From Actinomycetota bacterium (GTDB lineage Bacteria > Actinomycetota > Actinomycetes > Nanopelagicales > Nanopelagicaceae): a stretch of 36,493 nucleotides of DNA. The notes under the pieces are model-generated. The model was not told where the DNA came from, searched no databases, and saw only the letters and a program-made list of their open reading frames with translations. Positions 19,549-27,511 of the stretch are shown one piece after another. The stretch is from positions 1-36,493 of the forward strand of contig WLEB01000007.1 in the NCBI GenBank assembly GCA_009704505.1, given 5' to 3'. The stretch's first letter is position 1, and the number at the start of each line of letters is the position of its first letter. A program made the translations under genes and the position numbers.

Positions 19549-21122
19549 ATTGCTGAAAGTGAATCTAGAATTGACTTTAAGTTGTCGGCGTTTGATTCGC
19601 GGTTAGGCACATTGCAAACAACTACTGAGATTCCCTTAATCGGAGCTTTTATCTGTGCTACAAGATCTTTCAGAGATTTAATCTCGACTGCATTAATTCC
19701 CATAGATTGTGCAATCGCAGCAGGATTTAAACCGTGAGGAGTTCCAAATACAGTTTCAAAGCCCGTTGTTCCGCGCTGTGGCAGAGTAGAAAAAATCCCG
19801 CCGCCATCATTGTTTATGACAATAAATCTACAATTAATCTCTTCCTGATTAATCAATCCAGTTAAATCATGCAAGAAGGAAAGATCTCCAAGAACTGCAA
19901 TCGTAGATTTATGATTAAAAGCTATTCCAAGTGCTGTAGAAATGTTCCCATCGATTCCAGCTAGTCCTCGATTTGCATATGTGGTTACGCCAGTTCGAGG
20001 TGTTGCAAAGGCTTCGAAGTCTCTAATCGGCCGAGAGGATGAAACAAATAATGCAGTGTCATTGGCAATCTCGGCTGCAATAGTTTTTGCTATAACTGCT
20101 TCATTCCAACCATCGAGAGAGTCAATTAATTTATGAGCTCTATCTGCAATTTTTCTCCACTTAGCCATCCATTCTTCAGAGTGGATTACACCTTGAAGTT
20201 CAGGTAATTGGGTGAAAATTCGATCGGCCGATCTTTCGCTATCGACAGTTGCGATGCGTTGATCAACTACATATGTAATTGGGCTCAGATTAATAAATGC
20301 GTTAATAGATCGTGACAATGTTGTGCGCCCAATTACTACAACAGATTGAGGAATTAACGTGCTTCTGATCTCCTGTGAGGCTAAGAAAATCGAAGCATGC
20401 GCAAGAGCATCTGGAAATGACAATGGATCTTCTGCAATGACTGGCCATCCAATTGCTTTGGTGAAGGCTGAAATCTCATCAACGCTTAGGCCACCTCGAT
20501 CATGACCGATAACAACAACTCCACGTGCACCAACTAATCGGAGGGTTCCGGCTTTCTTGCGATCCTTATGGGAGCGCGGATTAACATTTATCTGTCTCAA
20601 CCACTCTGCATCATCATCTGGCAATAAAGGCTCATCGAATTGAAGATTTAAATGAACAGGACCAGAGCGCAAACTATCTAAAGGCAGTTCCATTGGAAAC
20701 ACAGGTCCGTCAACATCTGCAAAATAACGAACGGCTTTACCAAACATGCGCGCTTGCTCGGTAGTTTGGTTAGCACCTGTTTTGCGCAACATAGCTGGAC
20801 GATCGGCGGTTAAAACCAAAAGTGGCAAGTTGGTGTGATGTGCTTCTAAAACAGCGGGGTGATAGTTGGCAACGGCTGTACCACTTGTGCAAACGATCGG
20901 TACAACACGGCCTGTAGATTTAATCAATCCAAGGGCAAAATATGCGGCAGTCCGCTCATCTATTCGAACATGAATCCTAATTAATTTCTCTTGAGCGGCT
21001 GCAAAGAATGCCAGTGAGAGCGGAGCGTTTCTAGAACCAGGTGAGATAACAACATCGCTGACACCAGATTCAATTATTTGGCGAACAACTACGCGCGCTA
21101 ATGAGGTGGAGTTGTTAGTCAT
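19545..21122 (-). CDS. menD: SEPHCHC synthase (MenD)
   Basis: This ThDP enzyme adds the succinic semialdehyde unit from 2-oxoglutarate to isochorismate. The 525-aa protein has the ISPGSRNAPLSLAF substrate motif, the SGTAVANYHPAVLEA region with the catalytic Glu near the N-terminus, GLAGIDGNISTALG, and the ThDP-binding GDLSFLHD ... INNDGGGIF motif near the C-terminus. I start it at ATG 21122, where it overlaps the menC stop as ATGA and has GGAG at 21128-21131, 5 nt upstream. A further ATG at 21161 would run 43 bp into menC. The stop lies in a CTAG shared with menF. Confidence 0.96.
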   Translation of the reverse strand: MTNNSTSLARVVVRQIIESGVSDVVISPGSRNAPLSLAFFAAAQEKLIRIHVRIDERTAAYFALGLIKSTGRVVPIVCTSGTAVANYHPAVLEAHHTNLPLLVLTADRPAMLRKTGANQTTEQARMFGKAVRYFADVDGPVFPMELPLDSLRSGPVHLNLQFDEPLLPDDDAEWLRQINVNPRSHKDRKKAGTLRLVGARGVVVIGHDRGGLSVDEISAFTKAIGWPVIAEDPLSFPDALAHASIFLASQEIRSTLIPQSVVVIGRTTLSRSINAFINLSPITYVVDQRIATVDSERSADRIFTQLPELQGVIHSEEWMAKWRKIADRAHKLIDSLDGWNEAVIAKTIAAEIANDTALFVSSSRPIRDFEAFATPRTGVTTYANRGLAGIDGNISTALGIAFNHKSTIAVLGDLSFLHDLTGLINQEEINCRFIVINNDGGGIFSTLPQRGTTGFETVFGTPHGLNPAAIAQSMGINAVEIKSLKDLVAQIKAPIKGISVVVCNVPNRESNADNLKSILDSLSAI

Positions 21123-22045
21123 AAAAGCTCCGCCGTTCTCATAATGCGATTCTTCCACCATTCAAAGCGCTCCATCGACACATCTAATCCATCAAAATTT
21201 GGAGTGGGGGAAGAAATTTTCATCTGGCCCTTGATGATCGGAATATCGGCGACATCTTTAGCTAGAAGTGAGCCTGTAGCAAGTCCGCATCCATAGCCCA
21301 AATTTTCAATCGAACCAGCTAAAACCAAGCCATAGTCGATACCAATTGCAGACTCTAAGGCGCTGGAAACGACAACGGGTAGCTGGTGGTGATCGATCAA
21401 ATCATGTGTTCGTTTGATCCCACCAAGTGGTTGTACTTTTAACATAAGAATGTCAACTGCCCCACTTAGATCCAGAGCAAAAGGGTCAGTCGCTTTTCTA
21501 AGAACTTCATCCCCAGCAATTTTTGTATCAATACGTTTTTTTAATTCACGCAACTCTTCAATACTTGCACATGGCTGTTCGATATATTCAAGTTCGCCGG
21601 CCAATTTTAAAAAAGAAACTGCTTGTTCAACTGTCCATGCGCCGTTTACATCTACTCTAATTGCGCTATCGGGACGAAGTGAGCGAACTCTATTGATGCG
21701 GGCTAAATCTAGATCTGTGTCATCTCCAACTTTAATTTTAAAGCTTTTCACACCAGGAAATAGATCTACTATCTGGGAGATTTCCTTTTCATCGTTTATC
21801 GCTGGAATAGTTCCGTTTACATTAATGGTGCTTCGAAACAACTTTGGTCTTGGCTGCGTTGCTGCTTCAATTGCGCAGGCTAACCAAGGGGCACACTCGG
21901 CATCTTTGTACTCTAAAAATGGTGAAAATTCTGCCCAGCCATACTCACCCTTAAACAATGCGACTTCGCGTAGTTTGATCCCACGAAAATTTGTTTTTGT
22001 AGGCAGCGCTACAACACGCAAACTATTTAAAAGTGATTGATCCAT
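21119..22045 (-). CDS. menC: o-Succinylbenzoate synthase
   Basis: This enolase-superfamily dehydratase of 308 aa forms o-succinylbenzoate from SHCHC. Catalytic and metal residues can be assigned: the K103-x-K105 pair (FKIKVGD), D132 (RVDVNGAW), E156 (YIEQPC), D179 (AGDE) and K203 (LKVQPLGG). The N-terminal capping domain is short. The gene begins 11 bp after the menB stop and overlaps menD by 4 bp, with no gene for SHCHC synthase (MenH) between menC and menD. Confidence 0.95.
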   Translation of the reverse strand: MDQSLLNSLRVVALPTKTNFRGIKLREVALFKGEYGWAEFSPFLEYKDAECAPWLACAIEAATQPRPKLFRSTINVNGTIPAINDEKEISQIVDLFPGVKSFKIKVGDDTDLDLARINRVRSLRPDSAIRVDVNGAWTVEQAVSFLKLAGELEYIEQPCASIEELRELKKRIDTKIAGDEVLRKATDPFALDLSGAVDILMLKVQPLGGIKRTHDLIDHHQLPVVVSSALESAIGIDYGLVLAGSIENLGYGCGLATGSLLAKDVADIPIIKGQMKISSPTPNFDGLDVSMERFEWWKNRIMRTAELL

Positions 22046-22056
22046 ATATTCGGGGA

Positions 22057-22935
22057 TTAGGGACGCTTAGGGAATTTCCCGAAATCTGGTGCACGCTTTT
22101 CTTTGTAAGCATCTCGGCCTTCCTGACCCTCTTCACTTAAGTAAAAGAGCAGGGTTGCATCGCCTGCAAGTTGTTGGATTCCAGCAAGGCCATCATCTGC
22201 TGCATTCATACTTGCCTTGATTAATCGAAGTGCAAGTGGAGAGTTTTTCAACATTTCGCGACACCACGAAACTGTTTCACTTTCAAGCTCTGCAAGTGGA
22301 ACAACGGTATTTACAAGACCCATTGATAATGCTTCTTGTGCATCATATTGACGTGTCATAAACCAAATTTCACGGGCTTTCTTTTGACCGACATTTGCTG
22401 CAAGTAATCCTGATCCATAACCACCATCAAAAGAACCCACCATCGGACCAGTTTGTCCAAACTTGGCATTATCAGCAGCAATTGTTAAATCACAAACAAC
22501 ATGTAATACATGTCCCCCACCAATTGCCCAGCCAGCGACCATCGCCACTACTGGCTTAGGTGTGCGACGAATCTGAACCTGTAAATCTAAAACATTTAAC
22601 CGACCTAAGCCTTGTTGACCAACGCTGTCTGAACCAACATAACCGTCATCGCCGCGAACACTAATATCCCCACCAGAACAAAAAGCCTCAGTGCCTTCAC
22701 CTGTAAAAATGATAACTCCAACTGATGCGTTATCTCTTGCTAGATCAAAAGCGTTTTTTAATTCAATAATTGTTTCTGGGCGAAATGCATTTCTAACTTG
22801 GGGGCGATTGATGGTTATTTTTGCAATGCCATCACCGACTTGATACTTAATATCCGTAAAGGATTCTCCACCTGGAGCGGTCACCCATGTAGGAATTGTG
22901 CGGTCACCAAAATCACGCTTGATTGGACGGCTCAT
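22057..22935 (-). CDS. menB: 1,4-Dihydroxy-2-naphthoyl-CoA synthase
   Basis: This crotonase-fold ring-closing enzyme converts o-succinylbenzoyl-CoA to DHNA-CoA. Seen are [11 protein letters not shown], the oxyanion segment [22 protein letters not shown], and the MenB signature [18 protein letters not shown]. The Gly of QTG corresponds to the position that in bicarbonate-dependent (type I) MenB is Gly and in type II enzymes is Asp. GGGAG at 22940-22944 is 4 nt before the ATG at 22935, which I prefer to the immediately preceding ATG at 22938. It is the first gene of menB-menC-menD. Confidence 0.97.
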   Translation of the reverse strand: MSRPIKRDFGDRTIPTWVTAPGGESFTDIKYQVGDGIAKITINRPQVRNAFRPETIIELKNAFDLARDNASVGVIIFTGEGTEAFCSGGDISVRGDDGYVGSDSVGQQGLGRLNVLDLQVQIRRTPKPVVAMVAGWAIGGGHVLHVVCDLTIAADNAKFGQTGPMVGSFDGGYGSGLLAANVGQKKAREIWFMTRQYDAQEALSMGLVNTVVPLAELESETVSWCREMLKNSPLALRLIKASMNAADDGLAGIQQLAGDATLLFYLSEEGQEGRDAYKEKRAPDFGKFPKRP

Positions 22936-22938
22936 CAT

Positions 22939-22977
22939 TCTCCCTTATTCGACTACTGGCGATAGCCTACGGTGGCA
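22939..22977. promoter_or_regulatory. Very short divergent menB/menE promoter region
   Basis: Only about 40 bp separate the two start codons. TAGCCT at 22963-22968 on the plus strand lies 9 nt before menE ATG 22978, and its complement on the minus strand reads TAGGCT, 19 nt before the GGGAG ribosome site of menB. If these hexamers act as -10 elements, the two promoters overlap almost completely. GGC-GATA-GCC around 22958-22967 forms a short inverted repeat. Evidence is limited to pattern. Confidence 0.35.
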
Positions 22978-24045
22978 ATGGATAACTCGTCACAACGAAA
23001 TATTCTCCGGGTCAGCCCTGAATGGGAAACTCCCAAATTAGCGGGAGAAATCACATCAGCTCTCGCCGGCGATGGGCCCACTCTGGGTTTTGGCCAGATA
23101 ACAAGTAGTTATGCCCCCAGTGATATCGCCGTAGTAATTGGAACCTCTGGCACCACGGGTGATCCAAAGGAAGTCGCACTGACTGCGCAAGCAATTACTT
23201 CTTCAGCAAAATCTTCAAATAAATTTCTTGGAGCAAATCATGGCGATACTTGGAGTTTATTGTTACCGCTCACCCATATTGCAGCGGTGAATGTTTTTGT
23301 GCGCGCTCTTCAACTTGGAACCGTTCCGTTAGATCTTCGAAACATTGAAGGTGATTATCCAGATGCAGACTTTACTGCGATTGTTCCGACTCAATTATTT
23401 CGCGCTCTCAATGGTGAATCGCGGCTGCTAAAACATTTACAAAATGCTGACAAAGTTTTAATTGGTGGGGCATCACTATCGCAGGGATTGCGAAGACAAG
23501 CAGAGGCTGCAGGTATAAAAACTGTTAGTACTTATGGAATGACAGAAACCTGCGGAGGTTGTGTCTATGAAGGACAAGCAATTTCTGATGTCGAATATGA
23601 GGTAAAAAACGGACGAGTTCGCTTAAAGGGAAAAGTTTTGGCAACTACATACCTAAATGCACCATGGAGTTTGGACAATGGTTGGTTTGAAACGTCAGAT
23701 TTAGGGGAGATAGTAGATAACAAACTTGTTGTGTTGGGCCGAGCAGATGATGTCATTGTCTCTGGTGGTGAAAATATTTCTTTAAGTGCAATTGAAAACT
23801 CTCTTGCAATTGCATTTCCCCAATTGCAAGCGGCTGCTTTTTCTAGTAACGATCCTCAATGGGGCCAAAGTTTGCAGTTAGCTATTGTGGGTAAGGCCAG
23901 CGACGAAGAAATCTTGCTTCATCTGGAGAAAGATTTAGGATCGATTGCAAAACCAAAAAGTATTCATCGTCTCTCTTCGCTACCATTGCGTGGGATTGGA
24001 AAAATTGACCACGAAGCTTTAGCCAAGGAGATTAACCGTGAATAA
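22978..24045 (+). CDS. menE: o-Succinylbenzoate-CoA ligase
   Basis: This acyl-adenylating enzyme activates o-succinylbenzoate with CoA. It is 355 aa from ATG 22978, short for the AMP-binding superfamily but like actinobacterial MenE. Motifs in order: the phosphate loop GTSGTTGDPKEV (55-66), STYGMTETCGG (184-194), GWFETSDLGEI (235-245), the hinge GRADDVIVSGGENIS (254-268) and the C-terminal catalytic Lys342 in RGIGKID. A GTG at 22972 would add two residues. A perfect 10-bp inverted repeat lies in the coding region at 23803-23830. The end overlaps menA by 8 bp. Confidence 0.94.
   Translation: MDNSSQRNILRVSPEWETPKLAGEITSALAGDGPTLGFGQITSSYAPSDIAVVIGTSGTTGDPKEVALTAQAITSSAKSSNKFLGANHGDTWSLLLPLTHIAAVNVFVRALQLGTVPLDLRNIEGDYPDADFTAIVPTQLFRALNGESRLLKHLQNADKVLIGGASLSQGLRRQAEAAGIKTVSTYGMTETCGGCVYEGQAISDVEYEVKNGRVRLKGKVLATTYLNAPWSLDNGWFETSDLGEIVDNKLVVLGRADDVIVSGGENISLSAIENSLAIAFPQLQAAAFSSNDPQWGQSLQLAIVGKASDEEILLHLEKDLGSIAKPKSIHRLSSLPLRGIGKIDHEALAKEINRE
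23803..23830. repeat. Perfect 10-bp inverted repeat inside menE
   Basis: CTTGCAATTG (23803-23812) and CAATTGCAAG (23821-23830) are exact reverse complements separated by 8 nt. The left arm also contains the 10-bp palindrome TGCAATTGCA (23805-23814). In RNA it would form a 10-bp hairpin in the last third of menE. It has no T-tract after it. Confidence 0.8.
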
Positions 24046-24886
24046 ATGGGTGCTTGGGGCACGCGTTCGCACTTTGCCTGCTGCAATTGCACCTGTTGTG
24101 GTCGCATCTTCTCTAGCTGGAAGTGAATTCAATTGGTTTCGCGCCGTTTTGGCATTAACTGTAGGAATTTGGTTGCAGGTCGGAGTTAACTTTGCAAACG
24201 ATTACAGCGATGGTATTAAGGGAACTGATGATGATCGAGTTGGACCTATTCGATTAGTTGCTTCCGGACTTGCCTCAGCAAACTCGGTTAAGCGAGCTGC
24301 TCTAGTTTCGTTTTTAATTGCAAGTATTGCCGGACTTTGGCTTTCCTTACTTACTTCTTTAGTTCTAATTCCTATTGGCATAATCTGCATTGCAGCGGCA
24401 TGGGGGTATACCGGTGGTAAGAATCCATATGGTTATCGGGGTTTTGGCGAGATTTCAGTGTTTATCTTCTTTGGCATTGTTGCAACTGTAGGAAGTTTTT
24501 ATGTTCAAACTGAGAAAATAACGTTAATGAGTTTTATAGTTGCAATCCCGATGGGAGCACTTTCATGTGCAATATTGACAGTCAATAACATAAGAGATTT
24601 AGACAAAGATAAGGTCGCCGGAAAGCGCACCTTTGCTGTGCGTGTAGGTGATTCAAAAGCCCGGAGAATCTATGTCTCGCTTTTAATTCTTGCCCATATT
24701 GCAGCTGTAGCAACTTTTATTCCAGCAACACTATTAACCCTGATTGCAGCCCCTTTGACTTTCACTCTTTCAAAACTAGTTTTAAGCCAGGCCTCAGGGG
24801 CCTCATTGATCCCAGCATTGAGCAGAACTGGAAAGCTGCAACTATTATTTGCAACCCTTTTTGCTATTGCTCTAGCGATACAATAA
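24038..24886 (+). CDS. menA: 1,4-Dihydroxy-2-naphthoate prenyltransferase
   Basis: This UbiA-family membrane prenyltransferase of 282 aa joins the polyprenyl chain to DHNA with loss of CO2. It has eight to nine membrane helices and the two Asp-rich motifs, NFANDYSDGIKGTDDD (51-66) and NNIRDLDKDKVAGKRTFAV (183-201), the MenA form. The start is GTG at 24038, inside the last codons of menE, with AAGGAG at 24025-24030, 7 nt upstream. Its substrate chain is probably made by the polyprenyl synthase at 1498-2487. Confidence 0.96.
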   Translation: MNKWVLGARVRTLPAAIAPVVVASSLAGSEFNWFRAVLALTVGIWLQVGVNFANDYSDGIKGTDDDRVGPIRLVASGLASANSVKRAALVSFLIASIAGLWLSLLTSLVLIPIGIICIAAAWGYTGGKNPYGYRGFGEISVFIFFGIVATVGSFYVQTEKITLMSFIVAIPMGALSCAILTVNNIRDLDKDKVAGKRTFAVRVGDSKARRIYVSLLILAHIAAVATFIPATLLTLIAAPLTFTLSKLVLSQASGASLIPALSRTGKLQLLFATLFAIALAIQ

Positions 24887-24893
24887 TCCCATG
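24879..24893 (+). promoter_or_regulatory. Putative leaderless promoter for the PLDc_N gene (-10 TACAAT)
   Basis: TACAAT at 24879-24884 overlaps the menA stop and ends 6 nt before ATG 24891. No ribosome site precedes this ATG. The small gene may therefore have its own leaderless transcript besides read-through from menE-menA. Confidence 0.5.
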
Positions 24894-25154
24894 CTAAGAG
24901 TCCTTTCATTAGTTTTAGTCTTTGGTGTAACGATCTATGCACTTCTAGATTGTGCTCGAGCAGATGAATCTCAGATCAAAAATCTTCCTAAATGGGGATG
25001 GCTTTTAATAATTATTCTTCTTGGCCCACAGGCTGTAGCAATTGGACCAATTGCTTATTTAGTTGCTGGAAGAAATAAGCCAAAGAGAAATAAAAACCCT
25101 AAACGGCGTATTTTGCCGCCTGATGATGATCCGGATTTTTTAAGAAAACTTTAA
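24891..25154 (+). CDS. Small PLDc_N-type membrane protein
   Basis: This 87-aa protein has an N-terminal hydrophobic helix (residues 1-19), a short polar loop with DCARADES, then LPKWGWLLIIILLGPQAVAIGPIAYLVAG as the second helix, and a basic tail (KPKRNKNPKRR). The pattern matches the phospholipase D N-terminal (PLDc_N) two-helix domain found alone in many actinobacteria; no phospholipase domain follows and no function is known. It is 4 bp after menA. Its stop TAA lies in a TTAA shared with the stop of convergent ccsB. Confidence 0.85.
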   Translation: MLRVLSLVLVFGVTIYALLDCARADESQIKNLPKWGWLLIIILLGPQAVAIGPIAYLVAGRNKPKRNKNPKRRILPPDDDPDFLRKL

Positions 25155-26041
25155 AGCCCAGAGTAAGTGTGCTTGCCTGTTCCCCAAATGTTTATATAGA
25201 CGTAGTTAAACAAGAATGTTGATCCGGCAAATAAGCAAAGCCACGCAGCGCGGCGGCCGCGCCAACCAATTGTTACGCGCGCATGTAAGTAGGCTGCATA
25301 TGCAACCCAAGTAATAAAAGCCCACGTCTCTTTTGGATCCCAACCCCAGTATCTTCCCCACGCGCTCTCTGCCCATATCGCGCCAGAAACAACTGAAAAA
25401 GTCCATAGTGGAAATACAAATGCAACCAAGCGATAAGAAAGTTGATCGAGTACTTCTAATGAAGGTAAGCGCTTAGCCCACTCATTTCGCTCACTCTTGG
25501 ACTCTATTCGATCTAATACAAGGTATGCAGTTGCAATAACATTTGAAAGTAAGAAAACTCCACCTGAAATTATTGCCGTTGATACATGGATAACTAGCCA
25601 TTCAGATTTTAATGCTGGTACCAAAGGCGCACTCGGTACATAAAGAACTGTGATTGCTGTACCTAATGTAAGTAAGACAGAAACTGAAACAAGTAGGCCC
25701 AACCATCTAAGGTCATACTTTCGAAGCGCAGCAAGATAAGCACCAGAAAATGCAAGAGCCCCAGTTATTGAAAACTCATACATATTGCCCCATGGAGCTC
25801 TGCTTGCCGAAATACCGCGAGCAACTACTCCAACAAGGAGTAAAAGAAATCCAAGGATCATTAACGCCGTTGCAATTCGAGCCGCACGACCATTTCGCGC
25901 ATAATCTAATACTGATTTTCCAGCTGCTGGGACTTTAACTGCCCAGGCGGTCTCAATTGCATGGACAAGGAATGAGAGAGCAAAAACTGCCGTTGCCGAA
26001 TAAATAGAATAGTTTGAGATAACTGCCCAACTACGTGACAT
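25151..26041 (-). CDS. ccsB: Cytochrome c biogenesis protein CcsB/CcsA (heme handling)
   Basis: This 296-aa protein has about eight membrane helices and the tryptophan-rich heme motif WGWDPKETW at residues 232-240, with PWGNMYEF at 83-90. H27, H152 and H253, near the membrane helices, are candidate heme ligands. With ResB it forms the System II cytochrome c synthase that carries heme across the membrane and attaches it to apocytochromes. The start ATG directly follows the resB stop. It is the last gene of its operon and its stop overlaps that of the convergent small gene. Confidence 0.95.
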   Translation of the reverse strand: MSRSWAVISNYSIYSATAVFALSFLVHAIETAWAVKVPAAGKSVLDYARNGRAARIATALMILGFLLLLVGVVARGISASRAPWGNMYEFSITGALAFSGAYLAALRKYDLRWLGLLVSVSVLLTLGTAITVLYVPSAPLVPALKSEWLVIHVSTAIISGGVFLLSNVIATAYLVLDRIESKSERNEWAKRLPSLEVLDQLSYRLVAFVFPLWTFSVVSGAIWAESAWGRYWGWDPKETWAFITWVAYAAYLHARVTIGWRGRRAAWLCLFAGSTFLFNYVYINIWGTGKHTYSGL

Positions 26042-27511
26042 CTACTTATCTCCCTTTACTCTCTGAATGAACTGTGACAACTCTTCTTCAAGTCCTGGTG
26101 CTGCATTCTTGGCTAATCCTGCAACTTCCACGTTCTGGCCTACCCGAATCCAAATTCGTCGTCGTCGAGTAAATAGAGAAGCAAGTAGTCCAATGATGGC
26201 AACAATAGCGCCCAATAAAGCAAACTTCTTTCCAGGATCTGTGACAAAGCTAATGTTGACCCATTGCACATAACCTTCAAAAGTTATTACACCACCAGCA
26301 TAAGCAAAAGATTCACCAGGTTTTAAGGCCTTAAGGCCAACTTGTTGCATCTTTGACGTATCAATTCTGTAGACAGATTGAGGAGTACCTGAATCCAATC
26401 CAAGATCACCCACCCATGCAGCCAAAAGTAACCGTGGATCTAAAGCCTCTGGATAAACACTGATGCCACCTTCCTCGCCATCTCTTGCATAGGTTGGAAG
26501 AAATGATCCGACGAAACCAACTGCGGGATCAGCATCTGGAGCTTTGATCGCACCAATTGAACGTAGCTGTGAATCCTGAGGTAGAAATGGAACAGGACCT
26601 TGAAAAGCGACATTTAACTTTGAATCAACAACAGTGACAACAGGAGAATAACCATTTGCTTGGAGGTAAATTCTTGTATCCCCAATTGTTAAAGGCGAAT
26701 TGACCTTCATGGTTTTTTTCTCGACTAATCCTTGCTCACCTTGTTGCAGCCGAACATCAAGGGTGTAATCCTCTGGTGCGCCAGTTATAACATTATATTT
26801 TGCAACAAATCTATCTGCAGTTAACGTGAAATCTGGAAGATTTGATTCACTATAAAGTTTTCCATATGTCAGTGAGTCATAGCTAGTCACGTTATTAACA
26901 AAACGCTCCCCGATATTTAAAATTGCCTCTCCGCGCATTCCAAAAAGAGAGCTAAAGCTAATTCCCATTAATACAAGAATGAGTGCAAGGTGAAAAAATA
27001 GATTACCTGTTTCGCGGGCAAAACCTTTTTCTGCCGAAATAGATTCCGATGTTTCCAAAACTCTAAACCCGTTTTTCTTAAACCACTCTCGTGCGTTCTC
27101 CAGTTCAGATCCACTGGCGCTCCACTCCTGAAAATGCTCCATTCGGGAGAGGTTTTTGGGTGTTGCTGGTGGCAAGGCTCGCGCATTCTTCAAATGTTCA
27201 ATTGTTCTTGGTAAAACACAACCAATAAGTGAGATGAATAAGAGAATATAGACAGCACTAAACCAAGGTGAGCCGTAAACATCAAAGAGCCAGAATCGAT
27301 CCAGCCACTCTGCCTGCTGAGGTGAATTTTTAAAGTAATCAGAGACCTGCATCGGGTTTTGAGTTCGTTGTGGAAACAAAGATCCTGGAATTGCAGCAAC
27401 TCCAAGAAGTAGCAGCAAGATTAAAGCAGTGCGCATGCTGGTTAATTGGCGCCATAAATATCTGGCAAGGCTTGTGCCATCTAGTTCGGGGATTTGTACT
27501 TGATTACTCAT
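26042..27511 (-). CDS. resB: Cytochrome c biogenesis protein ResB
   Basis: This 489-aa protein is the ResB partner of the System II cytochrome c synthase. Three helices lie in the first ~200 residues (RTALILLLLLGVAAIPGSLF begins the first), followed by a large extracytoplasmic domain of about 230 residues and a last helix near 430-450, then a basic cytoplasmic tail (FTRRRRIWIR). The sequence SLFPQRTQNP after the first helix is typical. The ATG overlaps the ccdA stop as TAATG. Confidence 0.93.
   Translation of the reverse strand: MSNQVQIPELDGTSLARYLWRQLTSMRTALILLLLLGVAAIPGSLFPQRTQNPMQVSDYFKNSPQQAEWLDRFWLFDVYGSPWFSAVYILLFISLIGCVLPRTIEHLKNARALPPATPKNLSRMEHFQEWSASGSELENAREWFKKNGFRVLETSESISAEKGFARETGNLFFHLALILVLMGISFSSLFGMRGEAILNIGERFVNNVTSYDSLTYGKLYSESNLPDFTLTADRFVAKYNVITGAPEDYTLDVRLQQGEQGLVEKKTMKVNSPLTIGDTRIYLQANGYSPVVTVVDSKLNVAFQGPVPFLPQDSQLRSIGAIKAPDADPAVGFVGSFLPTYARDGEEGGISVYPEALDPRLLLAAWVGDLGLDSGTPQSVYRIDTSKMQQVGLKALKPGESFAYAGGVITFEGYVQWVNISFVTDPGKKFALLGAIVAIIGLLASLFTRRRRIWIRVGQNVEVAGLAKNAAPGLEEELSQFIQRVKGDK

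Noticed and set aside
21123-21161. Longer menD beginning at ATG 21161
   Set aside because: The extra residues come from menC coding sequence; ATG 21122 has GGAG 5 nt upstream and an ATGA overlap.
21414-22040. Long open frame on the plus strand opposite menC
   Set aside because: It is antisense to a clear menC with all catalytic residues, shows no family motif and is rich in Ser and Arg as expected of a shadow frame.
5268-23814. Repeated GCAATTGC / TGCAATTGCA motifs scattered over the window as a possible repeat family
   Set aside because: Most lie in coding frames as Ala-Ile or Leu-Gln-Leu type codons in AT-rich usage; the contexts differ and spacing is irregular.
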